Assembly: GCF_030272615.1 (NCBI RefSeq) | Contig: NC_081415.1 | Coordinates: 416,668,757-416,732,756 of the forward strand | Direction of reading: 5' to 3' | Length of the DNA: 64,000 nucleotides | Source: Cryptomeria japonica | Taxonomy: Eukaryota > Streptophyta > Pinopsida > Cupressales > Cupressaceae | In this document: one piece after another, positions 24,988 to 36,004 of the stretch | How positions within the stretch are numbered: position 1 is the first letter of the stretch | Layout of the letters: every line of letters begins with the position of its first letter | Position numbers and translations under genes: made by a program | Notes under the pieces: model-generated | Seen by the model: only the letters and a program-made list of their open reading frames with translations | Databases searched by the model: none | What the model was told of the DNA's origin: nothing

Positions 24988-25998
24988 TCTATGTTATTGT
25001 CATGTGTTTTAGTTATAGCAGTTAAGAGGGATAGTTAGGAATTTTGTTAGTCTTCATTTGTACAAATGAAAGGGTGTGTCCTTTCATTTATATCATTTGA
25101 GTCATGTATGAATAGAGAGTTATTTTGTATTATGGAGGGGATAGAACGGAAGTAAGATTAGGATCTTTTCAGATTGTCTATTGGAATTTATAGTGTTATG
25201 TAAGGTAAGTCCGTAGAAATGAAATATATTTTGTGCAAACAAGTGTAATCACGAAGTATCTGTGAGTCTACAGTTTTTGAACACCAATTGTTCCCAGAAA
25301 TCAATATACAAGGTTCGTTGCTTTCATCCTCATATCGTTTCATGTCATATGATATTGATGATTTAAAATCTTTCATATAAATCTAAAGAAGATTTGTTGC
25401 AATGTTTTATCATCTGTTGGTATAGAGATAGAAGAATTGTTTTTGTTATTCTCATAGCATACATTGTGGATATTGCAGTGATAGTTTGTTTCTTCACACT
25501 GTCTCCAAAGATTACAAGTATCTGTCTATTAAATGACATGTAAACTGTCATATAAGGCACTAGTCTGTTTCTAGTTTTTTGTGAATAGATTGAGTTTGCA
25601 CAAATTCCTCACTAGAGAAATATTTTACTAGTTTTTACTTGCCTTGTTCTTTCATAACTACTCTTAGTTCCAACAGTATTCTGTTACAACTTTTATTCAT
25701 ATTCAATTATACTCAAATCTTCAAATTAAAACAAGTTAAAAGCATATCAATAAAGCATGGTTGCAGGAAAGTGTTTGCCAGTCCTATAAACAGCTAGATT
25801 AAATAGTTTAAATTCACTATAAAGAAATCTCTTTATGCTTTGGAGATTGGGGTATACCCACCTAGGTCTAGTGGAGCCTAAAGTGTAGAGTAATTTGGTC
25901 GTCGACCATTCCTGTTTGTTGGCCAAGGCTGATTGAGGAATCAGTAAGAGATTTCGTAAAGCTCTCGGATTTCCAATCTGTGGTTTTGGGAACCAACA

Positions 25999-26003
25999 CT
26001 AGC
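25999..26003. repeat. Right target-site duplication of the gypsy element
   Basis: CTAGC directly follows the 3' LTR. It pairs with CTAGT at 7103-7107 with one mismatch. Confidence 0.6.
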
Positions 26004-27118
26004 CACCAAGGTTCAAAATCCGATTGGGCCATTGTGATTGCAAGCTTGTGCCTTCGTTGATCAATCGTGTTCATGGGTTTGATCCTAAATGTTGATATTG
26101 TTGGTGTTCATGGGAGGTGACTTAGTAGTAATTCATGCCTATGCTCTATACCCTTGTTGGGTTGGTGTGCTTACAAGCTCTATTCCCCTATTGCGCTATT
26201 ATACTCATGGGTTTGGACTATTGTGCATTCATGCCAAGGATGAGGTCCCTTGATTGTGGCCTCACTTGGTTTGGACCAAGCTAAAAATCCCAAATTCACC
26301 AAATCAAAATCTTTGATGGTATGTAACCTTTTTTATAAACCATTAATCATATACAGGGAACTCTTCTCTTTTGGAGATGATTCTCTCATCTAGTGCACCA
26401 TATTTTTTAAAAAGGATATATTTTTATTTTTAATTTTTTTAATTAATCATATGATAATGACATTACAAATAAATTCAAGCTTCAGATTGCAAAGGCTATG
26501 AATAACTTAATATAACCATAAAGGGTTACAACTACAAGTTTAATCGTAAATTTATTATTGGTAATAACACAGGGATTACAAAAATTAATATAGAAAAATT
26601 AATAAAAGATGTGATTAAAGTATTAAAAAATGGTTGGATTTTAGGCTCTAAGCTCTACCAAATGGTGTTTTTTGGATATACATGAAAATATTATTACTTG
26701 GAGAAATTTGGAGCTGAACTTTAATTTTTTTATGAATTTACCCCAAAGAGGGGTTAGGCTAGCAAATGGGCTACCAACTAGATAGTTTTATTTGAAAACC
26801 CTTTTGGTTGAAATGGTTTCAATCAAAACGTTCTATATAACTTGATATCCATTTCAGTTTTTATTTCACACTTATATCAAGTTCATGTTTCCAACCAAAT
26901 TTTTTTTATTGGAACTCTTTCTATTATGTAGGGTCCACATAGTTTTAGGTGAATTTTCTTTTCCTCGGACTTATTTCAAGTGAAACAGTTTTATATGAAA
27001 CTCTTGTTGGTCAAAGTGCGATAAAACTCTATACTTTCATTCTCTTATCAACATCCCCAACCCAACCTAAATCCAAAAATCCATGAATAGTATTGAGTTT
27101 CATTCCCTTATAGAACTA
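26004..27118. other. Intergenic DNA, nothing recognised
   Basis: A mixed AT-rich stretch without a coding frame or element terminus that I can support. Confidence 0.5.
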
Positions 27119-27312
27119 TCATAATAAAAATGAAGTACTTAAGAGGTATCTTACAAATATTTGAAGACCTTGCTCCATCCCAATGTACTTTTCTAGGATT
27201 AGCCATGAATAGGCCCAAGATCCCACTACTTGGGTTATTTCTAATCTAGTACAAACCATAACATACATTAAGCTCCCAACAACACTAGCATAATGTAGTT
27301 GTGTCATATCAT
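27119..27312 (-). pseudogene. Old copia pol fragment: start of RNase H region
   Basis: The minus strand reads HYASVVGSLMYVMVCTR, the conserved start of the copia RNase H region that follows RT. It then decays and stops. The matching RT part of the same old element lies beyond the Sirevirus-like insertion, at 36300-37065, also minus. The 5' boundary of this piece is the insertion target site. Confidence 0.75.
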
Positions 27313-27317
27313 CTATC
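27313..27317. repeat. Left target-site duplication, CTATC
   Basis: CTATC immediately precedes the TGATGAATAC end of the element. An identical CTATC follows the other end at 36295-36299. Confidence 0.9.
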
Positions 27318-28465
27318 TGATGAATACTAAGAGGGGGGGGGGGGGGAGGGGGTGAATTAGTATGACAAAAACTACTGCACTAAAACACTTACACAGTCTA
27401 AAGATAAACCGGTAAAGCAGTCTAACATTCAAACTGGTTACCACACATGCAAACCAAAATGCAAATAAAGAATTCACCCACAAAAGAAATACAACCATAA
27501 CACAAGATATTTGACGTGGAAACCCAACTGGGAAAAACCACGGTGAGATGGAACTCACAAGTCACTATCTGCAGAATAGAAACTAGACCGGTTAAGGTCT
27601 TACAATGTTCTTCACCAGAACAGATCCTGTTAGGAATCTCAATCTATGTTAGCAGATAAGTCCGAAGACTACCTTGTTAGAGGATTTTAGATTCACATGT
27701 GTGAACCACCTTGTTAGAGGATTTTACAAAGGATTTGAGGCCTACCCGGTTAAGGGCTATAGACTTGTCAAAGATGTGAGTAATCAACAAGTGTTTGATC
27801 TATCTAATAGCACAGACTGCTTGGTTAGATCCAGTATTGCTCACAGCTAATGCATTCCAGCATTACTTCAGTCTTTTCTCTCTCTCACACAGTTACAACT
27901 TGATCTTCTCAGATAAGATCATTCTCACAACAACTCAACTTCCACCTCAAACCCTAGCTCAACATTAACCCTTTCAGCAACAACTTAAAACCCTAGACAT
28001 GATGTCCTTTTAAAGGAATTTGATGTCATGTCGGTCCAATAGGATTACATTACAATTTCCTAGGTTCAATGAATCTAGACATACTTAGTAACACGACACA
28101 AAAAGCACCGTCAATGTGTCAACACCATCAAACAATCGGTGGATTGGTAACTCATCACAAAATGTCGGTTGGTTACTCATCATAGAGTAATACTGGTTCA
28201 TACAAAATACCAGTTGCCGGTTTGACAAAAATGAAGACTGGTAAGAATGTGTTGTGCCGCTTTGCTCCCTCGTACCGCTTGGGGTCGACATGCCGCTTAA
28301 GACCGGGAAACACATTTTGCAAAATCACTAGTCTAGAGACTAGTATACAACATACCGGTTGGAACAAATGTCGGTTGACCATGAGCTCATACATATAAAG
28401 GGGATCTCAATACAAGTGTGTGTCCATCAATGACAATCACAACATAAACAACAAAAATGCCAACA
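27318..28465 (-). repeat. 3' LTR (1148 bp)
   Basis: On the minus strand it starts TGTTGGCATTTTTG and ends TATTCATCA. It contains a long G run near 27331-27352 (plus strand) and many ACCGGT-type motifs. It matches 34020-35211. The latter has two extra short duplications, near 34280 and 34400-34450. Confidence 0.9.
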
Positions 28466-28484
28466 ATCTCCCCCTTTGGCATTG
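28466..28484 (-). other. Polypurine tract
   Basis: The minus strand reads AATGCCAAAGGGGGAGAT directly before the LTR start, the classical plant copia polypurine tract. The same sequence is repeated beside the middle LTR at 35212. Confidence 0.9.
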
Positions 28485-28799
28485 ATAGCAACACTTAGGA
28501 AAATAAAATTTTGACATCTAAGTGTTTTACAACAAAAACTTGCCATTAACAAAATTGCTCCCCCTAAGCATATACACTATCCCTTAATCAACAGAGTGTA
28601 TAGAAATTTTGCATTCAGAGCATAATCAACAGAGCATATAACATATATCAAAATTTCATAACAAAAACCAGATATACTTCTCCCCTGATATATCAAAATT
28701 TTAAAATTTTAAAAACAAAAACCAGATATACTTCTCCCCCTTTGCCAACAATGACAAAGTACCGCTGAAAAACCTGTTTCCATATATATATAAAAGAGT

Positions 28800-31700
28800 T
28801 TATGACAATAATGAATAATACTTGTCAAAAACCGCTTTATAGTCCTGCAAAAATTGTTTCATGGATAGGGACCAGGACTCAAGTAGGGAGGTTGCCAGTT
28901 CCTTCTCTGTCTGCATCTAGGATACTTGTTCCTCCATGGCATCTATTGTGCTCAATTCTTGTGTGACTGTCAGGACATCCAGGTTCAGATAACACTTCTG
29001 AAGAATTTACAGTCGTGGGAGTAATACCAATTGAAGCTCCTACAAATCCCTAGACCGTGTGCTGATCTCTTGCTCCATCTTGGCTGACTGGATCTGGAAC
29101 TGGTGAACGGTTTGCCCATATGCTGCAAAGGAGTCATAAGGAGTCTTGAATGTACCCAAGTAGGACTGTAAGTCCGTTTGAAGCTGTTGCTTCTTAGCTA
29201 GCACATCAACATAGAACAGATGAGGTTGACAGATTTTGCTGAGTAGCAAGTTTCCCTCATCCAAAGCATTCCTTATGTCCTTTTGATCCTTTAGCAGTTC
29301 AGTCCTAAGCTCATTCAACTTCTTCACTAGAGCAACATTAAGAGCCTTTTGGTGCTCTTTCTTTACATTGGCCTATGCTGCTTCCTCTAGACTCTGCACC
29401 TGATCATCCACTACAGTACACAGAAGTTTGAGTTGTGCTAGTGATGATTCAGTGTCAGGAAGATTAGTACTAGGGATTAAACTGGTAAGTGTGTCTACAA
29501 CCGCTTGAATAATATCTTGTTCTCTTTTCCTGCGAATGCCTTCAAGGCACTCTTGGGCAACCTTGATGCTCTGCATAAGCTCAGACTCACTTGCAGATTG
29601 GAGATCAATGGGGCTCGAGATAGCAGCCGGTTTGGCTTGGCTACCAGTTGCCTTAGGAGTTTCCATCTGTGTGCTCTTCATTGCTTTGATTGTCTTGTCT
29701 GCTTCTTCCTTCTTTTTCCTCTCCTTCTCTTCCTTCTCTTTTTCTTCTCTCTTTTTCTTCTCTTCCTCTTCCATCTTCTTCTTGTCTTCTTCTTCTTTCT
29801 ACTTCTGCTCTGCTTCTGCCTTCTTCTTTGCTTCTTCTTCCTTCTTCTTTGCTTCTTCTTCCTTCTTCTTCTGTGCTTCCTCTTCCTTCTTCTTTTGTTC
29901 TTCCTCTTCCTTCTTCTTCTTCTCTTCCACTTCCTTCTTTTTCTATTCTTCCTCTTCCTTCTTCTTCTTCTCTTCCGTTTCCTTCTTTTTCTTTTCTTCC
30001 TCTTCCTTCTTTTTCTTCTCCTCTTCTTTCTTCTTTCTCTTTTCTTCCTAATCCTCTTTTTCTTTCTTTTTCCTGTCATCTTCTTGCTTCTTCTTTTCTT
30101 CATCTTTTCGTTTCTCCTCTTCCTCTTTTCTCTTCTCTTCCTCTTTCTTCTGTTTCTCATCTTCATCCTTCTTCTTTTTCTCTTCCTGTTCCTTTGCCAC
30201 TTGCTGTGTGTCCTCAGCTTGTTCACCACCCTGATCGGCATGTTATCCTTGTTATGTTCCCTCATAAGGTATGTCCTGAGTGACATCTTCTACATCCAGG
30301 GCATCGACATCGATGGTGCTGATTGGTTCTTCCACCAAGTTCCTTCCTCATCAAAGACCTCATCCGATTTGGAAATAACCGGTTCCTTTTCCGCTTGGAG
30401 GTTGGCCATTCGTGCTTTGTGAGAGCTAATAGCATGGGCCATATGCTGATGTGTATCTTTTTCAACATCATGAACTCTCCCCTCCAACAACCAGAGTCTT
30501 CTTCTCCTTGTGAAGAAGAGACCTTTATTTTGATCCAGGGCATCAAACAATTCTGAATTTGAGAGTTCGGGGAAGTACTGTGCAAAAACTTTCTCCCCAA
30601 TCTCCTGTTCCTTTTCAATGGCAATGCACCATTTATTATCCAATGCTTTAAATAATGAATCCGGTGTCTGAGATTTAATCTCTGATGGTGACCGGCCATT
30701 TTTACATAAATAAAGAATGATTTCCTGTAGTACTTCATCTTTTTCCTCACTATTGAATTCATCATAATAATCTATTAAATCATGAAGTAACTTTCTCCTA
30801 ATATTTTTTATTGTTCTTTGACAATGTGTTAAAGGTTTGTAAGAGGAGATATCTATATTTACCGGTGCGGATGTTGCCGGTTCATTCTTCTTCATCTTCT
30901 TTGTCTGTATAGCCTTCTTTGGCTGTTCATCAAACTCGGTTTCTTCAGAGTCTGATTCATTTGCCTTAGTCTTCCTCTTTCTTTCAAAGACTTTTTCCGG
31001 TGTTACCTCCGGTTTCTTCTTTGCCGGTGACTGCTTGGTCACTCTTGGAGTTGCAATGGTAGCTGGTGCCGATGCTGCAGGCACTACCTTAGCTTTCTTA
31101 GCTATCGGTTCTTTTCCCTTCTTCACTGATGGTTCTTCAACCGGTGCAATCCTCTCCAAGTAGGTTTCGGTCCTCTTAGCCTTTGGATCAAGAGGCGAGG
31201 CAATAAGGGTTGAAGCATACCCTTCCAGCATGTCAAACATGACCTCATAGCCCATAGGCTCCACTTCCTCCATTCTAGGCTCAATAGCCTCCATTAGACA
31301 TTTGTCCACCTGAATAGTGAAACAGATGTCATCTTCATATTTCTTCACTATGTCACCTAAGATTCTTACCCTCTGACTCATCTTTCTTCTGAACTCATCA
31401 AAATATTTGTTCAATACCTCAGGGTAGCCGATTCCAATGGCTTGCACATTTTCCTTTATCTGCTTGGTTACTAGTTGGTCAGGTGACCACTGGACATCTC
31501 CTACACCTGGAAAGTAGCCTTGGAAATAAAAGAACAACCCTACCAGTAGTTGTCCAAACTTAAACCTCAATGAGTTGTCCTGCTTGATTGCCTTAAGATT
31601 TAGCAAGAGTTGCCTCTGCATGCTGGTGCATAAGTCAAAAGATGCATCCTCTTTTATCATTCGGTAAGCGGCATTTACCGCTGCAGCAAATACAGAATTA

Positions 31701-32248
31701 ATCCTGCTGGCTGAGAATGTTCTGTAGCCTATCACCATGCAAGCATATTTCACCAGATCATCCTTGATAGGATTGACCCTCATACCCCGTGAATCACTTG
31801 TTGAACCGGTGAGCTTGGTCATTTCTGTTTTGCTCACTTTTCTCAAGGTTGGCACTTCCCTTGTGTTGCAGAAACCGGTGACTGCAAGAATTGCCTGAGG
31901 CATGATATCATGCGTCCTCTCCAAGTACATCTTGTCACCATGGACTCTGCTCAAGATGATCCTGATGTGATCCTCTGTGAAGTCTTCCAGGAAATATATT
32001 GCGTTGTGGAATTTCTTCTTCTCTATGACACTAAATTCCGGTTTGATCCTTTTGTCCAATAGACCTAACTGAGTATGAATGGCTAAAGACCCTAGGTCTT
32101 CTATTTTGCAATCAATATAATCGGAAATTCCTTCTTCGACTATGACTCCAGCTGGAACTTGTGATAAAGCATTATACTTGGACTTCCTCTGAATGAAACT
32201 TTCTGACTCAATGGATGTACTTGAACTGGTATGAGATGCGGAAGCCAT
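28800..32248 (-). pseudogene. Large accessory ORF in env position (~1150 codons), nearly intact
   Basis: ATG 32246-32248 opens MASASHTSSSTS, and 652 codons are uninterrupted to 30290. A one-base shift near 30340 moves the reading to the Glu/Lys-rich frame, which continues with scattered stops to TAA 28800-28802. Layout: a globular region (residues 1-360) with FKFGQLLVGLFFYFQGYF near 245; a Lys/Pro-rich linker (360-480) with basic clusters that could act as nuclear signals; a second helical region with THCQRTIKNIRRKLL; about 190 residues almost purely E, K and R (long coiled coil or single helix); then 300 residues of helices, including KKQQLQTDLQSYLG. I recognise no named domain and no clear membrane anchor. 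The last third is duplicated at 35566-36003. It replaces pol in this element; its function is unknown. Confidence 0.75.
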
Positions 32249-32691
32249 TGAAGAGTATTTCAAGAACACGAAAAATACCTTTCAAACGTGAATTTAGGGC
32301 TTCTTGATTCTGCTTCACTTCACTCTCTGTCGGATGCCAAATCACCGCTTTGAGTTCTCCACTACCGCTTGCAAACTAGATTTGAATCTCTTTCAAGGTT
32401 ATCCAATTTCTTGAAATCTAAGCTCAAATCGCCTTTTCTTCGCTCTGCACTTGAAAACTTTTCTTCACTCGAAAACAAATAGTGAGAAATGATTTGAAGA
32501 ATGCATTTATACATGTCTCTCACCTACCGTCATTAATGCTCCTCTATTAGGGCGTAAACCCTAATTTTCCTTTTTACTATTTTTGGTCTTCTTCCAAGCA
32601 ACAGGTATCGCATACCGGTTAAGGACTTTTACCGGTGTCAACCAAGGGTTCGAAAGCATTTCGCCGTTTGCTCCCCCTAAGCCTTTAAGGC

Positions 32692-33969
32692 TTAGTTTGC
32701 CGGTTCCGATATTTCCACACTAGGTGCAGAAACCAGTTCCTCTTCTGACAATATTGGTTTCTTCTTCCATGTTTTCTTCATGTCTCCTTGAACTTTTTCA
32801 ACATCTATTTCTTCTTCCTGAGTGACTGGTATATCATCAGATATACTTTTTCTGCTTCTGCAGAATCTTGCAATGTGACCCGATTTGTTGCAGTGATAGC
32901 AAACAAGTCCAGGTGCTCTCCAAGGTCCATTGTACATGTTTCCATTCTTCCTTCTGCATGTTGCAGAAGTGTGACCATGACCATGATAGATCATACAACT
33001 TTCTCTCCATCCGGTTGTCGCTTGATGGCCACCGCTTCTTAACTGATGATTGAAGACATTAAACCGGTTGTGGTTCCGATTCATAAAAGGTTCAGGACCA
33101 ATTCCTTGGGTCCTCTGAGGATATCTTCTAGTGTTATCCATTACAGACCTGCATTCAAATGCTCTGTGCCCAAACTTGTTGCATGCATAACAATGACCAT
33201 TGAACTTATTGGATCTAGGTACATTGTTGATAAAATAAGGAAAATTATTGTAGGCTTTGCTCCTACATACATTGGCAGTGTGTCCTTGTTTAAGACAGTT
33301 AAAGCAAACAAGTTTGAATTTTTGCTTACCTTTTCCTTTGAGTGTCAGTTGCTTCTTTGATGCTTCAGCATTTGTTCCTAAGGATTCTCCTTCCTCATGT
33401 CTAGAAAAACCAAGACCATTGGTATTCTTTGCCGGTCTAGATGACTCAAGCTTTTGCTCTAGCTTGACAGTACTTTTGCCAAACTTAGCAAGTATTTCCT
33501 TTGACTCAAAGAGTTCTTTGGAAATAGCAGTGTTTGTCTCCATTAGACTTGCATTTTCTAAGATGGCAATGTTCAGTTCTCCTTGCATGTCTTCTTTTTC
33601 CATTTTGCTCTCATGAAGGCGAGCAGTTAGTTCACTAATCTCATGTTTCAGCTTGGAGATCTCATGATCTCTGTCCTTTACCAGATCTTCAGCTTTTCTC
33701 TGGTTCTCAAGCTTTTGACTAAACCGAATAGTCAGTCCTTCCAACTCCTTTCTCAGATTAGAGTTTGAATCATTCAGCTTATTCACTTCAGCAATCATGG
33801 CTTCCATGTTAGCTTCATCTTCAGAACTACTTTCGGATAGTTCCATCAGCCTCTCTGCATGTTCTCTCCTTTTTGCTTGAGATGCCTTGTATTTGACCAT
33901 AAGATCATCATAGGCTTGCTCAAACTTAGTGAGCCATTGAGTAAGTTCCCTCAAGGTGTATTCCCCCAT
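32692..33969 (-). CDS. Sirevirus-type Gag, C-terminal portion (425 aa, intact)
   Basis: An uninterrupted frame runs from ATG 33967-33969 (MGEYTLRELTQW) to the stop at 32692. I chose this start because it is the first Met after the primer site, about 30 bp downstream; the longer frame runs back through the primer site into the LTR. Residues 60-180 are a heptad-like coiled coil. NGLGF at 184-188 is a Sirevirus Gag hallmark. Four zinc knuckles follow: C222-C225-H230-C235, C260-C263-H268-C273, C325-Y328-H333-C338 (second Cys replaced by Tyr) and C357-C360-H365-C370. The N-terminal capsid (UBN2) domain is missing, so alone it would bind nucleic acid but probably not assemble. It sits between the primer site and the accessory ORF. 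Confidence 0.75.
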   Translation of the reverse strand: MGEYTLRELTQWLTKFEQAYDDLMVKYKASQAKRREHAERLMELSESSSEDEANMEAMIAEVNKLNDSNSNLRKELEGLTIRFSQKLENQRKAEDLVKDRDHEISKLKHEISELTARLHESKMEKEDMQGELNIAILENASLMETNTAISKELFESKEILAKFGKSTVKLEQKLESSRPAKNTNGLGFSRHEEGESLGTNAEASKKQLTLKGKGKQKFKLVCFNCLKQGHTANVCRSKAYNNFPYFINNVPRSNKFNGHCYACNKFGHRAFECRSVMDNTRRYPQRTQGIGPEPFMNRNHNRFNVFNHQLRSGGHQATTGWRESCMIYHGHGHTSATCRRKNGNMYNGPWRAPGLVCYHCNKSGHIARFCRSRKSISDDIPVTQEEEIDVEKVQGDMKKTWKKKPILSEEELVSAPSVEISEPAN

Positions 33970-34000
33970 ATCTCTTTCCAAGTGGTTAAACTTATAGAAA

Positions 34001-34017
34001 GGTAGGCTCTGATACCA
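34001..34017 (-). other. Primer binding site (initiator tRNA-Met type)
   Basis: The minus strand reads TGGTATCAGAGCCTACC, two bases after the LTR end at 34020. The longer match to initiator tRNA-Met is typical of plant copia elements. Confidence 0.95.
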
Positions 34018-34019
34018 AT

Positions 34020-35211
34020 TGATGAATACTAAGAGGGGGGGGTGAATTAGTATGCCAAAAACTACTGCACTAAAACACTTACACAGTCTAAAGATAAACC
34101 GGTAAAGCAGTCTGACAGTCAAACTGGTTACCACACATGCAAACCAAAATGCGAATAAAGCATTCACCCATAAAAGAAATACAACCATAACACAAGATAT
34201 TTGATGTGGAAACCCAACTGGGAAAAACTACGGTGAGATGGAACTCACAAGTCACTATCTGCAGAATAGAAACCAGACTGGTTAAGGTCAAACCGGTTAA
34301 GGTCTTACAATGTTCTTCACCAGAACAAATCTTGTTAGGAATCTCAATCTCTGTTAGGAGATAAGTCTGATTAAAGACTACCTTGTTAGAGGATTTTAGA
34401 TTCACATGTGTGAACCACCTTGTTAGAGGATTTTAGATTCACATGTGTGAACCACCTTGTTAGAGGATTTTACAAAGGCTTTGAGGCCTACCCGATTAAG
34501 GGCTACAAACTTGTCAAAGATGTGAGTAATCAACAAGTGTTTGATCTATCTAATAGCACAAACTACTTGGTTAGATCCAGTATTGCTCACAGCTAATGCA
34601 TTCCAGCATTACTTCAGTCTTCTCTCTCTCTCTCACAGTTACAACTTGATCTTCTCAGATAAGATCATTCTCACAACAACTCAACTTCCACCTCAAACCC
34701 TAGCTCAACATTAACCCTTTCAGCAACAACTTAAAACCCTAGACATGATGTCCTTTTAAAGGAATTTGATTTCATGTCGGTCCAATAGGATTACATTACA
34801 ATTTCCTAGGTTCAATGAATCTAGACATACTCAGTAACATGACACAAAAAGCACTGTCAATGTGTCGGCACCGTCAAACAATCAGTGGATTGGTAACTCA
34901 TCACAAAATGTCGGTTGGTTACTCATCACAGAGTAATACCGGTTCATACAAAATACCGGTTGCCAATTTGACAAAAATGAAGACTAGTAAGAATGTGTTG
35001 TGCCGCTTTGCTCCCTCATACCGCTTGGGGTTGACATGCCGCTTAAGACCGGGAAACACATTCTGCAAAATCACTAGTCTAGAGACTAGTATACAACATA
35101 CCAGTTGGAACAAATACCGGTTGAGCATGAGCTCATACATATAAAGGGGATCTCAATACAAGTGTGTGTCCATTAATGACAATCACAACATAAACAACAA
35201 AAATGCCAACA
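34020..35211 (-). repeat. Middle LTR (1192 bp), shared by two tandem copies
   Basis: It is a full LTR with the primer site on its 3' side and, unusually, polypurine tract and internal sequence of another copy on its 5' side (35212 onward). A block of about 46 bp containing CACATGTGTGAACC is present twice here (34393-34470) and once in the other full LTR. Confidence 0.9.
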
Positions 35212-36004
35212 ATCTCCCCCTTTGGCATTGATGGCAACACTTAGGAAAATAAAATTTTGACATCTAAGTGTTTTACAACAAAAACTTGCCATTAGCAAAA
35301 TTGCTCCCCCTAAGCATATACACTATCCCTTAATCAACAGAGTGTATAGCAATTTTGCATTCAGAGCATAATCATCAGAGCATATAACATATATCATAGC
35401 ATATATCAAAATTTCAAAACAGATACTTCTCCCCCTGATATACTTCTCCCCTGATATATCAAAATTTTAAAATTTTAAAAACAAAAACCAGATATACTTC
35501 TCCCCCTTTGCCAACAATGACAAAGTACCGCTAAAAAACCTATTTCCATATATATATAAAAGAGTTTATGACAATAATGAATAATACTTGTCTAAAACCG
35601 CTTTATAGTCCTGCAAAAATTGTTTCATGGATAGGGACCAGGACTCAAGTAGGGAGGTTGCCACTTCCTTCTCTATTTGCATCTGGGATACCTGTTCCTC
35701 CATGGCATCTATTGTGCTCAGTTCTTGTGTGACTGTCAGGGCATCCAGGTTCAGATAACACTTCTGAAGAATTTGCAGTCGTGGGAGTAATACCAGTTGA
35801 AGCTCCTGCAAATCCCTAGACCGTGTGCTAATCTCTTGCTCCATCTTGGCTGGCTAGATCTGGAACCGGCAAACAGTTTGCCCATATGCTGCAAAGGAGT
35901 CATAAGGAATCTTGACTGTGCCCAAGTAGGACTGTAAGTCCGTTTGAAGCTGTTGCTTCTTGGCTAGCACATCATCACGGAACAAATGAGGTTGATAGAT
36001 TTTG
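35212..36004 (-). pseudogene. Truncated 3' internal region of the upstream copy
   Basis: It repeats 28466-29240, including the polypurine tract and the C-terminal part of the accessory ORF (35566-36003; MEEQVSQMQIEKE, WSLSMKQFLQDY). It has fewer stops than the left copy, so several TAG codons there are later mutations. At 36004-36006 it is joined directly to LTR sequence, with only a CT shared at the junction. The rest of this copy's internal region and most of its 5' LTR were deleted. Confidence 0.85.

Larger units (their letters stand above)
7108..25998 (+). mobile_element. Ty3/gypsy retrotransposon (Tat/Ogre-like) with ~5.8-kb LTRs and nested copia
   Basis: Two direct repeats of about 5.7 kb (7108-12827) and 5.8 kb (20193-25998) bound the element. 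They start TGTTAG, the right copy ends CCAACA, and the whole is flanked by CTAGT/CTAGC. The remaining internal DNA encodes the end of RT, RNase H and integrase in gypsy order, on the plus strand. The integrase lacks a chromodomain and has the GNGQAESSNK catalytic block typical of the Tat/Ogre branch. Primer site, gag, protease and the first part of RT are absent. A copia element of about 5 kb lies at exactly this gap. The repeats are full of point mutations and small indels relative to each other, so this is an old, inactive copy. Confidence 0.85.
20193..25998 (+). repeat. 3' LTR of the gypsy element (complete, ~5.8 kb)
   Basis: It starts TGTTAGCACAC and ends GGGAACCAACA, with matching TGTT/AACA termini, followed by CTAGC. 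It repeats the content of the 5' LTR in order: leader, ATCGG/CCGAT array (about 20545-21790), long reading frame (22055-24987), AT-rich tail. Confidence 0.85.

Noticed and set aside
27331-27352. Long G run suggesting a G-quadruplex regulatory site
   Set aside because: The paired LTR has a much shorter G run at the same place, so it looks like homopolymer drift. It is one tract, not four spaced ones.
29678-30286. Minus-strand 202-codon Arg/Lys-rich frame, looking like a protamine-like protein
   Set aside because: It is the same triplet-repeat DNA one base out of register. The Glu/Lys frame continues upstream and downstream in conserved protein, the Arg frame does not.
29505-30422. Plus-strand 305-codon frame almost entirely Leu/Phe, looking like a multi-span membrane protein
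   Set aside because: It is the antisense of the Glu/Lys-rich coiled-coil tract of the minus-strand accessory ORF.
32788-33616. Plus-strand frames opposite the Gag ORF
   Set aside because: They are antisense to conserved zinc-knuckle and coiled-coil coding sequence.
34088-34405. Minus-strand frames inside the LTRs (also 27313-27558 and 34919-35140)
   Set aside because: They lie wholly within LTR sequence, are not conserved between LTR copies, and have no domain.
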